A stretch of 64,000 bases of DNA from Photobacterium sp. GJ3. GTDB lineage: Bacteria > Pseudomonadota > Gammaproteobacteria > Enterobacterales > Vibrionaceae. The position numbers were made by a program, and so were the translations under genes. Positions 53,264 to 62,298 of this stretch are shown piece after piece. The notes below the pieces were generated by a model. It searched no databases. It was not told the origin of the DNA and was given only the letters and a program-made list of their open reading frames with translations. Every line of letters starts with the position of its first letter. The stretch's first letter is position 1. The stretch is from assembly GCF_018199995.1 (NCBI RefSeq), contig NZ_CP073579.1:248001-312000 (forward strand), given 5' to 3'.

Positions 53264-53980
53264 ATGCACGCTTTCATTTTACTTTTTCTGATGTCGTTAT
53301 TCGCGGCACCTTTAGCAATGGCTGCACAGGCTGGAATCACGTCGCCGGGGTGCGTTATCTTGCTGCATGGTCTGGCAAGAACTGCGCATTCGATGGATAG
53401 GTTAGCTGATGCGCTGTCAGATGCTGATTATCAGACGGTCAATGTGGATTACCCGTCGACCCAACATCCGATTGAAACCCTTGCTGCCACCGTGATTCCT
53501 GATGCTTTGTCTCAGTGTGATCACACGCAACCGGTGCATTTCGTGACACACTCAATGGGCGGGATTTTAGTCAGACAGTACTTGTCACAGCATGATTTGA
53601 ACAATTTAGGGCGGGTCGTGATGCTGGCGCCACCGAATCAGGGCAGTGAGGTGGTCGACAGTTTTCACGATCTGGCGCTTTTTCAGTGGATCTACGGCCC
53701 GGCTGGACAGCAGTTAGGCACGGAGAGAACCAGTGTGCCCAAACAACTGGGCCCTGTTCATTTTGATCTGGGTGTGATCGCTGGCAACCGCAGTCTGGAT
53801 TTTCTGACTTCCTGGCCATTACCTGAGCCGCATGATGGAAAAGTCAGTGTCCCAAGTACCCGGGTTGAAGGGATGCGTGCCCATCTGGTGATGCCTGCGA
53901 CGCATACCTTCATCATGCGAGATGAAACCGTGATCGCGCAGGTTATTTATTTTCTGCAACATGGACGATTCCAACCATGA
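53264..53980 (+). CDS. Secreted alpha/beta-hydrolase, lipase/esterase type
   Basis: The 238-residue product has a signal peptide (to about AMAA|QAG), then 'CVILLHGLARTAHSMDRLAD' (oxyanion-hole HGL), the nucleophile elbow THSMGG (Ser), 'PHDGKVSVPS' with the likely catalytic Asp, and 'ATHTFIM' with the His. It resembles small triacylglycerol lipase-like esterases found with RimJ-type acetyltransferases in vibrios. Its stop overlaps the next gene's ATG by four bases. Confidence 0.85.
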   Translation: MHAFILLFLMSLFAAPLAMAAQAGITSPGCVILLHGLARTAHSMDRLADALSDADYQTVNVDYPSTQHPIETLAATVIPDALSQCDHTQPVHFVTHSMGGILVRQYLSQHDLNNLGRVVMLAPPNQGSEVVDSFHDLALFQWIYGPAGQQLGTERTSVPKQLGPVHFDLGVIAGNRSLDFLTSWPLPEPHDGKVSVPSTRVEGMRAHLVMPATHTFIMRDETVIAQVIYFLQHGRFQP

Positions 53981-54552
53981 GTCAATCCCCGTTTTTATTA
54001 CAGACGCCTCGTTTTTCTCTGACTGATTTCCGGCCATCCGATACAGATGATTACGTGGCCATGGCGACAGATGCAAAATACCAGCGTTTTTATAGTGAAG
54101 CCGACTGTGAAGAAGAGAAAATGTGCGCTTTGGTCGCTTTATTTATCCAACAGGCGACAGAGCGGCCACGGCAAGCGTATCAGCTCGCGATTCGCTGGCC
54201 AGCCGCTGAGGGAGAAAGCGAGCAGTTCGCAGGAACGGCGGGCCTGAGAATTGTGCGTCCCGGTGAAGCTTCGGTGGGTTGTGGTCTTGCCCGGGCTTTC
54301 CATGGACAGGCGATTGCGGATGAAGCCATGTCTGCGCTGATCCATTACGGTTTTGGCACGCTGGGGTTGAACCGCATTTATGCTGAAACGCTGGCGGATA
54401 ACCGGGCGGCAATGGCACTTTGTCGCCGGCTGGGCCTTGAAGTCTCGGAAAGGATTGCAGATCACTATCACTTCAAGGGTCGTCCATGGGACGCTGTGAT
54501 TTTGTCTGTGCAGCGTGAGCAATGGCTGAATCGCGCACAGATTCGAGAGTGA
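53977..54552 (+). CDS. GNAT N-acetyltransferase, RimJ/RimL type
   Basis: The 191-residue product starts with an ATGA overlap on the lipase gene. It shows 'LLQTPRFSLTDFRPSD' at the N terminus and the acetyl-CoA-binding region 'LARAFHGQAIADEAMSALIHYGFG', then 'NRIYAETLADNRAAMALCRRLG', the standard RimJ/RimL pattern for protein N-terminal acetylation. The usual Q/RxxGxG/A pyrophosphate loop is degenerate (FHGQAIA). The actual acceptor is unknown. Confidence 0.85.
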   Translation: MSQSPFLLQTPRFSLTDFRPSDTDDYVAMATDAKYQRFYSEADCEEEKMCALVALFIQQATERPRQAYQLAIRWPAAEGESEQFAGTAGLRIVRPGEASVGCGLARAFHGQAIADEAMSALIHYGFGTLGLNRIYAETLADNRAAMALCRRLGLEVSERIADHYHFKGRPWDAVILSVQREQWLNRAQIRE

Positions 54553-54559
54553 GGTCAGC

Positions 54560-54721
54560 ATGAAATTTTTGATGAAAGTGGTTGTCGTTTTGCTGTTGAT
54601 GGCTGCCAGCTTCTGGGCTGGCATGCAAGTTGAGCGCCTCCGCTATGAAGATGTTTGTCTTGATATGGGCGGCGGTAAGAATCCTGGCGATTATCCGATT
54701 TGTGTGATCCAATCACCGTAA
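54560..54721 (+). CDS. Small single-span membrane protein, 53 residues
   Basis: GAGG lies upstream of ATG 54560. The frame encodes a basic start, one hydrophobic helix (about 5-22, VVVVLLLMAASFWAGM), then a polar tail with two Cys (EDVCLDMGGG and YPICVI). The 'CLDMGGG...ICVI' ending is familiar from small vibrio and enterobacterial membrane proteins, though I cannot name a family. It follows the acetyltransferase gene by 7 bases and is probably the third gene of the operon. The tail, if periplasmic, could form a disulphide. Confidence 0.65.
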   Translation: MKFLMKVVVVLLLMAASFWAGMQVERLRYEDVCLDMGGGKNPGDYPICVIQSP

Positions 54722-54770
54722 TGATGGAACGAGTTTTTAAAGATGCTGTTTCCATAACGGAGAAATGAAC

Positions 54771-55295
54771 ATGGAAGTGATTGAAATTCATCAACCTGAG
54801 CTGATTCACGGGCAACTGACGGAACTGCTCCAAAATTGTGTCGCAGATGGCGCGTCGATTGGATTTCTTCCGCCTCTCAGTACGGAAGAAGCCAGTGATT
54901 ACTGGCTGGGAGTTGCTGCAGAACTGGGTGAAAACCGGAAGCTCTGGGTGGCAAAACAGGGTCGTCAGATCATCGGGACGGTGCAATTATCGCTGTGCGG
55001 GAAACGCAATGGATCCCACCGGGCTGAAGTGGAAAAGCTGATGGTACATACACAAGCCCGGGGGCAAGGTGCTGGCCGGGCATTGATGGTGGCCGCTGAG
55101 GCACAATGTGCAGCACTGAATCGAACCTTACTGGTACTGGATACCCGTGAAGGCGATGTTGCTTCAGAACTGTACAAAAAATTAGATTATGTTGAAGCGG
55201 GTAGAATTCCTGAATTTGCCAGAAGCGCTTCCGGCACTCTGGACGCCACGATTTATTTCTACAAGCAGATTGAAGCATCCCGAATCTTGCAGTAA
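54771..55295 (+). CDS. GNAT N-acetyltransferase
   Basis: The 174-residue product has the acetyl-CoA-binding motif VHTQARGQGAGRALM and the preceding strand 'AEVEKLM', then 'LLVLDTREGDVASELYKKLDY', a complete GNAT core. ATG 54771 lies seven bases after ACGGAGA; ATG 54765 is too close to it. Acceptor substrate is unknown. It follows the small membrane-protein gene by 49 bases and may share the transcript. Confidence 0.87.
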   Translation: MEVIEIHQPELIHGQLTELLQNCVADGASIGFLPPLSTEEASDYWLGVAAELGENRKLWVAKQGRQIIGTVQLSLCGKRNGSHRAEVEKLMVHTQARGQGAGRALMVAAEAQCAALNRTLLVLDTREGDVASELYKKLDYVEAGRIPEFARSASGTLDATIYFYKQIEASRILQ

Positions 55296-55554
55296 CCGAA
55301 AGCAGATGATGCGGGTACATGGTCGGATCTGGCTGTCGGTGACGAACAATGTGGTCGGCATCATCTGTATTTATACTTATAGTGATAAATGTTGATTTTT
55401 AATTATTTTTCAGGATTTTAGCGGTATTATTTTCTCCTGTTGAGTCCCGAGAGACTGGAAATCTCACAATAAACCCGCGCGAAAAGGTTCTTCTTAAGGG
55501 TTCATTGGTATATTTTGGGGGCAGGTAAAGCAACATGAATAAGGAAGGGTCGCA

Positions 55555-56511
55555 ATGCTCGTGCCAGAGAAGCCCAGAGACGAAGTGGAACGCCTTCAAA
55601 GTCTCCATGCCCTGACACTATTAGACACGGATCGGGAAGAACGGTTTGACCGGGTCACCCGGTTGGCCCGGCGGATGTTTCAGGTCTCTATGTCGACAGT
55701 GACGCTGGTCGATGAAAACAGACAGTGGTTCAAATCCTGCATCGGCGCTGATGTGACCGAAACCCCGAGAGAGATTTCTTTCTGCGGGCACACCATTTTG
55801 GGAAATGATCCCTTTATTATTCCGGATGCGGCGCAAGATGCCCGCTTCAAGGATAACCCGTTGGTGACGGGTCCGCCGCACATACGATTTTATGCAGGTG
55901 TGCCGCTCTTATATGACAATGAGTACAAGCTGGGTTCGTTATGTATCGTCGATCAGCAGCCTCACACATTAGATGAAGAGCAAATCAAAGATCTGGTTGA
56001 TCTGGCAAAAATGGCTGAGCAGGAATTGGCTGCGCTTTATGATGCAACCATAGATGAATTGACTCAGATCTCGAACCGGCGTGGTTTTGTCAAACTGGCA
56101 ACGAAAAGCTTACAGCACTGTCAGCAGCGGGGGACGTCTTTCTCACTGGCTTTCTTCGACCTGAATAAATTTAAAGCGATCAATGATCAGCTCGGACATC
56201 AGGTTGGCGATCAGGCGCTGAAAGATTTCGCGATGTTGCTCAGCCAGAGTTTTCGGTATTCAGATTTATTTGCCCGGGTTGGGGGAGATGAGTTTGTCGT
56301 GCTTTACACGGGCATGAACGAGATGGAAACCCGACGGGCGATTCGCCGCTTTGAACAGAATGTCAGTGAGTTTAACCGCAGGCAGCACCGACCTTATCAG
56401 CTTCTATTCAGTTCCGGGCTGTATACCGTACCGGCTGGCCAGACAATGGATCTGGAAGAGATTCTTGCGAAGGCCGATTCCAGAATGTATCTCAATAAGA
56501 TGGCACCCTGA
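55555..56511 (+). CDS. Diguanylate cyclase with an N-terminal GAF domain
   Basis: The 318-residue protein has a GAF domain (about 25-160: 'CGHTILGNDPFIIPDAAQDARF', 'HIRFYAGVPLLYDNEYKLGSLCIVD', in pieces) and a GGDEF domain (about 165-318) with intact active site RVGGDEFVVL. An RxxD inhibitory site (RYSD) sits five residues before it. It should make cyclic di-GMP in the cytosol in response to a small ligand or redox signal bound by GAF. No membrane helix. Strong AAGGAAGGG before ATG 55555. Cyclic di-GMP would be a natural signal for the VpsR-like regulator, but no direct link is shown. Confidence 0.9.
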   Translation: MLVPEKPRDEVERLQSLHALTLLDTDREERFDRVTRLARRMFQVSMSTVTLVDENRQWFKSCIGADVTETPREISFCGHTILGNDPFIIPDAAQDARFKDNPLVTGPPHIRFYAGVPLLYDNEYKLGSLCIVDQQPHTLDEEQIKDLVDLAKMAEQELAALYDATIDELTQISNRRGFVKLATKSLQHCQQRGTSFSLAFFDLNKFKAINDQLGHQVGDQALKDFAMLLSQSFRYSDLFARVGGDEFVVLYTGMNEMETRRAIRRFEQNVSEFNRRQHRPYQLLFSSGLYTVPAGQTMDLEEILAKADSRMYLNKMAP

Positions 56512-56515
56512 ATGA

Positions 56516-56547
56516 AAAACAGCCCCGTTTTTTACCGGGGCTGTTTT
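56516..56547. terminator. Bidirectional terminator between convergent GGDEF and helicase genes
   Basis: A 12-bp stem (56516-56527 with 56536-56547, core CAGCCCCG/CGGGGCTG) with an 8-base loop, A-rich on the left and T-rich on the right. Confidence 0.85.
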
Positions 56548-56552
56548 CAGTT

Positions 56553-57845
56553 TTACTTTTTCAGTTTCTTGGGGGCGGTGTTTTTATCCCGAATCGCGCG
56601 CTGTAACCGCATGCGGCGTTCCGCTGCGGATTGGTCCGGGTTATTGGTCCGGCTCTTCCGGTCCCGATACGCAGCTTTGGTATTCAGTTTTTCAATCAAC
56701 GCATCCCGTTTTGCGGGTTCATAACCTTCCAGCAGTACCCGGCGAATCCGTTGTTTAATGATCTTCTCAACCTGCAACAGTGTCAGTTCTTCTTCACTGC
56801 TGACAAAAGAAACCGCATGGCCTTGCTGGCCTGCGCGTCCTGTCCGGCCAATCCGGTGAACATAGTCTTCTGCCAGAAACGGCATGTCGTAATTCACCAC
56901 GTGCGGCAGCCCCTGAATATCCAGTCCACGTGCGGCGACTTCTGTTGCGACCATCACGCGGGCTTTGCCGGAGGTGAACTCTTCCAACGCGCGACGGCGT
57001 GCACTTTGTGCTTTATCGCCATGACACAGTACAGCTTTGATGCCGTCCAGTTTCAGTTCTTTCACCAGCTCGTTGGCGGTTTCTTTGTAATTGACGAAGA
57101 CCAGCACCTGTTGCCAGTTCTTTTTGCCAATCAGTTCCGACAACAATTCACGCTTACGGTTTTCGTCGACCGGATAAACCACATGGGCAACGGTTTCAGC
57201 TGTCGAGTTTTCTGGCGTCACAGAAATGCGTTTTGGCTTGTTCAGAATTTCTCCGGCCAGCTTATTCATCAGGCTGGAAAACGTCGCCGAAAACAGCATG
57301 GTTTGCGGATGACCTTCAATCCCGTTCATGATGACGCGGATATCGCCGATAAAGCCCATATCCAGCATCCGGTCGGCTTCATCGAAGACCAGAAATTCAA
57401 GATTGCTTAAAGACAGGTTGCCCAGCTCAATATGCTCAAGCAATCGGCCAGGTGTCGCAACCAGGATATCTACACCGGATTCCAACTGCTTTTCCTGACT
57501 GGACATTTTCTTGCCGCCAAAAACAGCCGTCACTTTCAAATCCAGATACTGGCTGTAATCGGAAACATTCCGGGCAATCTGCTCGGCCAGTTCACGGGTT
57601 GGTGCCAGAATCAGCGCACGGGTGCTGAATCCTTTACGCGGTTTGGGTTCATCCACCATGCGCTGGATAATTGGCAGAGAAAAAGCGGCTGTTTTTCCCG
57701 TCCCTGTCTGGGCGTTCGCCAGAATATCTTCGCCGCGGCGGGCAGCAGGCATCGCTTTCTGCTGAATCGGGGTCATTTTTTCATAACCACACTCATCCAG
57801 AGCGCGAACAATTTCCGGTGCAAAATTTTGTGAAGCAAAAGACAT
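56553..57845 (-). CDS. DEAD-box ATP-dependent RNA helicase, RhlE-like
   Basis: The 430-residue protein has all the core motifs: Q motif before TPIQQKAMP, AQTGTGKT (I), PTRELAEQ (Ia), ATPGRL, DEAD (FDEADRMLDMGF), SAT, and in the second domain ATEVAARGLDIQ and HRIGRTGRAG. A short basic tail (PKKLKK) should bind RNA. This layout fits the RhlE subgroup, involved in ribosome assembly, RNA decay or cold growth. It is transcribed alone to a shared terminator. Confidence 0.92.
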   Translation of the reverse strand: MSFASQNFAPEIVRALDECGYEKMTPIQQKAMPAARRGEDILANAQTGTGKTAAFSLPIIQRMVDEPKPRKGFSTRALILAPTRELAEQIARNVSDYSQYLDLKVTAVFGGKKMSSQEKQLESGVDILVATPGRLLEHIELGNLSLSNLEFLVFDEADRMLDMGFIGDIRVIMNGIEGHPQTMLFSATFSSLMNKLAGEILNKPKRISVTPENSTAETVAHVVYPVDENRKRELLSELIGKKNWQQVLVFVNYKETANELVKELKLDGIKAVLCHGDKAQSARRRALEEFTSGKARVMVATEVAARGLDIQGLPHVVNYDMPFLAEDYVHRIGRTGRAGQQGHAVSFVSSEEELTLLQVEKIIKQRIRRVLLEGYEPAKRDALIEKLNTKAAYRDRKSRTNNPDQSAAERRMRLQRAIRDKNTAPKKLKK

Positions 57846-58027
57846 CTCAGATTCCTAAAGACGGTATACCGAACGAAACGCACTGCTCAGACAGAGGATT
57901 CCGTTTGGTATGACAGACCAAACCCGGGATTATAGAGCATTTATTGTGATCTGTGGCACTAGATTTGTTTATTGGCTGAAAAATTAAACGTGGCATCTGA
58001 GAAATGGCCGGGATTTCCCCGGCCACT

Positions 58028-58747
58028 TTAGTTGATTGCCTGCAAAAGCAGCGGGGGATTATCGGTGATAATAATATCAACACCCCATTGATAAAATTGC
58101 GGGACCAGTTTGGGCTGATTCATGGTCCAGATATGCAGGTCCAGGCCTGCCTGTTTGATTTGGCTGGCCAGTGACGCGGTCAGCAAACGATGGTCCAAAT
58201 GCAGGCTGAACAGCGCCATGGATTGAGCCAGTCTGAATAGATCTTTAGGCAGTTTGTCGCAAATCAGACCACGACGAATCTGTGGCATGTACTGCCGGCA
58301 ATAGTCGACGGCTGCTTCTGAAAAGCTGGATAAGATGAGCGCATCGGGAGAAATCCCATTGTGAGCAATGGTCTCAGCGACTTCGCGTACTAAGCGCTCC
58401 GCTTCTGCTTCGTCGTGAACTTTAATTTCGAGATTGAGGTTCAGGCCGTACAACTGGCACGCATTCAGGGCTTCGTCGAGCGTCAGTATGCGTTCGTTCA
58501 CAAACTGTGCATCAAACCAGCTCCCGGCATCCAGCGCTTTTAACTGAGCCAGGTTTAACTCGCGGACTTTCCCGCGACCATTGGTACACCGGTTCACCTT
58601 TTCATCGTGAAACATGACCGGGATGAAATCGGCGCAAAGCTGGGTGTCCATTTCAACCCATTTCAGGTGATGTCGTGCTGCTTCCTGTAAGCCAGCCAGG
58701 GTATTTTCAGGTGCCAGCGCAGCGGCACCACGATGTCCGGAAATCAT
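58028..58747 (-). CDS. Glycerophosphodiester phosphodiesterase, cytosolic UgpQ type
   Basis: A 239-residue protein with HRGAAALAPENT (catalytic His and metal Glu), 'EMDTQLCADFIPVMFHDEKVNRCTNG' with the second His, 'NLEIKVH', 'ILSSF' and C-terminal WTMN. No signal peptide, so it is the cytosolic form. It hydrolyses glycerophosphodiesters to glycerol 3-phosphate and an alcohol. No ugp transporter genes are nearby. Confidence 0.88.
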   Translation of the reverse strand: MISGHRGAAALAPENTLAGLQEAARHHLKWVEMDTQLCADFIPVMFHDEKVNRCTNGRGKVRELNLAQLKALDAGSWFDAQFVNERILTLDEALNACQLYGLNLNLEIKVHDEAEAERLVREVAETIAHNGISPDALILSSFSEAAVDYCRQYMPQIRRGLICDKLPKDLFRLAQSMALFSLHLDHRLLTASLASQIKQAGLDLHIWTMNQPKLVPQFYQWGVDIIITDNPPLLLQAIN

Positions 58748-58852
58748 ATCAGTATTTACCGTTACTCATTGAAGAGACAAATGATTCTTGTTGCCGAGTA
58801 TGAGCCAGGAATATAACAATTCAATGACGGCCTTACGACGATTTTTCACCCA

Positions 58853-59017
58853 TCACCGCTCGTTTGTTGCTGCACCCATATAACTGCCGAGTTTCACAAA
58901 ATAGGGACGATGGCACTGACTACACTGATACTTATGACAATGCTTGCGAAAAATTTTATCGATGAAGGACCGGCGAATTCGTTGCGGTACACTTTTACTC
59001 TGGCAGTGCGGACACAT
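58853..59017 (-). CDS. Small zinc-ribbon protein, 54 residues
   Basis: ATG 59017-59015 is preceded by GGGAG at seven bases. The 54-codon frame starts MCPHCQSKSV and later reads YQCSQCHRPYFVKLG, giving two Cys-x-x-Cys pairs 28 residues apart, an almost certain zinc ribbon. Between them lies a basic stretch (RIRRSFIDKIFRKHCHK). It resembles N-terminal ribbons of IS1-type InsA proteins and of small DNA/RNA-binding proteins, but no transposase is near. Other frames covering this stretch on both strands lack such structure and a ribosome-binding site. Confidence 0.7.
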   Translation of the reverse strand: MCPHCQSKSVPQRIRRSFIDKIFRKHCHKYQCSQCHRPYFVKLGSYMGAATNER

Positions 59018-59318
59018 AAGAACTCCCAAACGCTAGAAATGAAAATGCATTCTATGCCACCAGTTGATAACTTCCGTGATGCGTGTCGCAAAATATTGTT
59101 GCATATAAAGCAGAGTGATATTTGAATTGATGCATTTGACTACTTCTTATGCAACACCAAGCGCTTGTCTGCTTTAACCGGAAGAACCATGAAAGCTTTG
59201 CCGGATGTGTGTTACCATCAGCCCACTTTTTCTGTGAAGGTCTCCGCAAGTCCAGATGGCAGACACGCGGGTCATTTCGGGCCGACACAATAATGATGAA
59301 TCGATGAGGAAAATCAGT

Positions 59319-59900
59319 ATGAAGCTGACTGTGCTTGATCAGGCATTGTTTGACCACTTGTATCGTGACATTCGAGAGTTTCGTACTACGTTTGATCTGG
59401 ACATAGAAAATCCGTCGTCGCTGAACGATCAAATGGATCAGCTCCATACCTCGCTGGCTGTGGAAGAGATGACAGAATTAGCAGAAGCTGACTCTCTGGT
59501 AGAGCAGGCAGATGCGATTGTTGACTCAGTTTATGTGTTGATGGGCCGATTGGTTCATCTGGGCGACAGCAAAGTTGAGGATAATCTGGGCATCAGCTAC
59601 CTGATTGATCTGCTGCTGCAGATTGCCCAGCGACTGAATATTGATTTTGTACCCTGCTGGGACGAAGTGCATGCCAGCAATATGAGTAAAGTGTGCAGAA
59701 ACGAACAGGAATTTGCAGAAACCCAGGCTTTTTATGCCAAGCAGGGTGTAGAAATCACGGGTAGTCAGAAAGGAGATTACATCATCGCCAAGTGCGGCCA
59801 GGATGTAACACTGGAAGATAAAGTGATTCGTAAGGGCAAGGTGTTGAAATCCGTCTATTATCGCCCGGCTGATCTGGTTAAACTTGTCACGAATTCCTAA
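59319..59900 (+). CDS. MazG-like nucleotide pyrophosphohydrolase domain protein
   Basis: The 193-residue product starts at ATG 59319, eight bases after GAGGA. The helical core has EEMTELAEADSLVEQADAIVDSVY, matching the ExxE...ExxD metal-binding pattern of all-alpha NTP pyrophosphohydrolases (MazG/dUTPase-like), followed by PCWDEVHASNMSKV, a feature of the phage/vibrio HAD-linked or YP_001813558-type members. It may clean unusual nucleotides or act in nucleotide turnover. The C-terminal extension (about 140-193) binds no recognised ligand. Single gene. Confidence 0.75.
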   Translation: MKLTVLDQALFDHLYRDIREFRTTFDLDIENPSSLNDQMDQLHTSLAVEEMTELAEADSLVEQADAIVDSVYVLMGRLVHLGDSKVEDNLGISYLIDLLLQIAQRLNIDFVPCWDEVHASNMSKVCRNEQEFAETQAFYAKQGVEITGSQKGDYIIAKCGQDVTLEDKVIRKGKVLKSVYYRPADLVKLVTNS

Positions 59901-59920
59901 CCGGATGACACCCGTTTTTG

Positions 59921-59945
59921 ATCCCTGCCTCATGGGCAGGGATCA
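59921..59945 (+). terminator. Hairpin after the MazG-like gene
   Basis: GATCCCTGCC (59921-59930) pairs with GGCAGGGATC (59936-59945) around a 5-base loop. There is no T tract. Confidence 0.5.
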
Positions 59946-60028
59946 CCTCCGAAACTTCTGCAAGACAGGCTTCGCACTGTCTGTATCACGCTTTACACTG
60001 TCTTCTATTTATCTGACGAAATTGATTT

Positions 60029-61396
60029 ATGTTCCGAAGAATTGCAGCTGATTCACAGCATGCAGACTCGCTGCCCAGACAACTTTTTTCCATGACCTGG
60101 CCCATGATGTTTGGCGTACTTTCACTGATGAGCTTTCAGCTGATTGATAGTGCGTTTATTGGTCAGCTTGGTGTGCTGCCACTCGCGGCGCAAGGTTTTA
60201 CGCTGCCGATGCAGATGATCATCATTGGGATTCAGGTTGGTTTAGGGATCGCAACAACCGCCGTGATCTCCCAGGTGCTTGGCAGTGGTGATGAAAACCG
60301 TGCCCGTCAGTTAGGCGGGCTCGTCGTTCTGACCGGGGCGCTGATTGTCGCCCTGATCGGACTGGTGATCTGGTGGTTACGGGAACCGATTCTGACGCTG
60401 CTCAGTGCGCCGGATGATGTCCGTCCGCTGATCGATGCTTACTGGCCATCATGGCTGGTCAGTGCCTGGGTGGGTGCCATGGTTTATTTTGCTTACAGCC
60501 TCTGTCGCGCCCACGGAAACACATTCCTGCCGGGGATCATGATGGTCGTGACCAGCGTATTAAATATGATCTTGGATCCGCTGTTCATTTTTACTCTGGA
60601 TATGGGACTGGTTGGCGCCGCGGTCGCGACCATTGTTGCCTTTGTCATTGGGATGCTGATTATGTTCCCGGCGGTTGTGAAACGCCGCTGGATGTCACTG
60701 AACTGGCAAGGTTTGCATGTGGTCGCTTCGGTAAAAGAATTGCTCAATATCATGGCTCCCGCAATGATGAGTCAACTCATGCCGCCATTGGCGTCCATGC
60801 TCGCCACTAAGCTGGTTGCGGGGTTTGGTGCTGCTGCAGTTGCTGCCTGGGCATTGGGCTCCCGGCTGGAGTTTTTCTCGATTGTTGTGGTTCTGGCACT
60901 GACCATGTCGTTGCCACCCATGGTGGGTCGTGCTTTCGGCAAAAGAGATATGGAGACCATCTCATCGCTGATTCGGATTGCCGTCAAATTTGTTATGGTC
61001 TGGCAATTTGCCATTGCAGCAGTACTGCTGGCTTTATCCTTATGGCTCCCTGCGTTGCTGAGCAGTGATCCTTCTGTCCGGAATATCCTGATGCTTCACC
61101 TGCGTTGGGTGCCGGTGAGTTTAGGGCCGCTTGGAATTTGTATGATCATGGTTTCCGTCAGTAACGCACTGGGAATGCCAATGCGTGCGCTGGTGATTTC
61201 CTGTCTGCGTCTCTTCGCCTGTTTTCTGCCGCTGATCTGGCTGGGCGCCTATTGGGGCGGGATTCAGGGCCTGTTTATTGGCGCGATGTTTGGTAATCTT
61301 GCCGCCGGTTTTGTGGCTTGGATGTGCTTTCAGCAGGGGATGCAGAAAGTCGTTGCCAGGTACGCACCGCAAGTCATGGCAGAGTCCAACGGATAA
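60029..61396 (+). CDS. MATE-family multidrug/sodium exporter
   Basis: The 455-residue protein has twelve hydrophobic helices in two halves. Family features are 'SMTWPMMFGVLSLMSFQLIDSAFIGQLG' in helix 1-2 pieces, 'SVLNMILDPLFIF' and 'AAWALGSRLEFF'. These transporters expel drugs or metabolites in exchange for Na+ or H+. It belongs to the DinF/NorM-like bacterial group. The alpha/beta-hydrolase gene follows by 50 bases and may be co-transcribed. Confidence 0.9.
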   Translation: MFRRIAADSQHADSLPRQLFSMTWPMMFGVLSLMSFQLIDSAFIGQLGVLPLAAQGFTLPMQMIIIGIQVGLGIATTAVISQVLGSGDENRARQLGGLVVLTGALIVALIGLVIWWLREPILTLLSAPDDVRPLIDAYWPSWLVSAWVGAMVYFAYSLCRAHGNTFLPGIMMVVTSVLNMILDPLFIFTLDMGLVGAAVATIVAFVIGMLIMFPAVVKRRWMSLNWQGLHVVASVKELLNIMAPAMMSQLMPPLASMLATKLVAGFGAAAVAAWALGSRLEFFSIVVVLALTMSLPPMVGRAFGKRDMETISSLIRIAVKFVMVWQFAIAAVLLALSLWLPALLSSDPSVRNILMLHLRWVPVSLGPLGICMIMVSVSNALGMPMRALVISCLRLFACFLPLIWLGAYWGGIQGLFIGAMFGNLAAGFVAWMCFQQGMQKVVARYAPQVMAESNG

Positions 61397-61446
61397 TCTG
61401 TCCAGCGTTCCAACGAATGAACAGAAAAATGAAGACTGGAGTATCA

Positions 61447-62274
61447 ATGAGCAGTATCTATCCGGCCAGCAAAGCACAATTTGAAGGGATCTGTTATCTG
61501 GATATCGGGCAGGGGCCAGCATTGGTTCTTGGTCACCCCCTGATGTGGGACAGTGCAATGTGGCGTCATCAACTGGCCGAACTCAGCCAGCATTTTCGCT
61601 GTATCGTCCCGGATTTCTGGGGACACGGTGATTCTGATCCCGCTCCGGGGGCAACTGCGACGCTTGCAGATTATGCGGCGTCGGTACTGGCTTTGCTTGA
61701 TCATCTTAAAATACAGCAGTTTGGCTTGGTCGGTCATGGCCTGGGAAGTAGTTGGGCGATTGAATGTTGCGTTCAGGCGCCGGGCCGGGTGAAGGCACTG
61801 GTGCTCATGAACAGCTTTGCGGGTCTGGAACCTGAAGTTGTCAATCTGAAGTACCAGGCGATGTTACGTGATGCGGATGAATCTCAGGCGTTTCGCCCGG
61901 CGTCAGTGGAGTCATTTACGGCCCTTCAGTTTGGTCAGCACACGCTTGCAAATTCACCTGAGCTGATTGAAGATTTTCGACAGCGTCTTGGCGCGATTCA
62001 GGGCAAGCAAGCACAAGCGCTGGCACAGGCCGGAAGAATGTGGTTTGGTCGCCGGGACAGCTTTGAAGATGCAGAAAAACTGGCTTTGCCCTGTTTGCTG
62101 ATTGCGGGTGCCGAGGACAAGATCCGCTCTGTGCTCGAATCTTATCTGATGCTGGATGGGATGACGGGTAGCCAGTTACACCTGATCGAAGGTGCAGGGC
62201 ATCTGTGCCCGCTGGAAAAACCAGGACTGGTTACAGAACATCTGATGAACTTTTGTCTGCGTGTCATGGACTGA
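61447..62274 (+). CDS. Alpha/beta-hydrolase-fold protein with Gly at the nucleophile position
   Basis: The 275-residue product starts at ATG 61447 (GGAG upstream). It has the fold landmarks: HPLMWDSAMWRHQ (oxyanion region), VPDFWGHGDSD, then GLVGHGLGSSW where the nucleophile elbow should read G-x-S-x-G. Here the elbow is GHGLG, so the catalytic Ser is replaced by Gly (codon GGC, one base from AGC). The usual acid (LIAGAEDKI) and His (EGAGHLCPLE) are present. It could be inactive, use a neighbouring Ser, or be a sequence error. It lies between a MATE exporter and a BASS transporter. Confidence 0.82.
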   Translation: MSSIYPASKAQFEGICYLDIGQGPALVLGHPLMWDSAMWRHQLAELSQHFRCIVPDFWGHGDSDPAPGATATLADYAASVLALLDHLKIQQFGLVGHGLGSSWAIECCVQAPGRVKALVLMNSFAGLEPEVVNLKYQAMLRDADESQAFRPASVESFTALQFGQHTLANSPELIEDFRQRLGAIQGKQAQALAQAGRMWFGRRDSFEDAEKLALPCLLIAGAEDKIRSVLESYLMLDGMTGSQLHLIEGAGHLCPLEKPGLVTEHLMNFCLRVMD

Positions 62275-62298
62275 CGGCAATCATTACAAGGAAACAAT

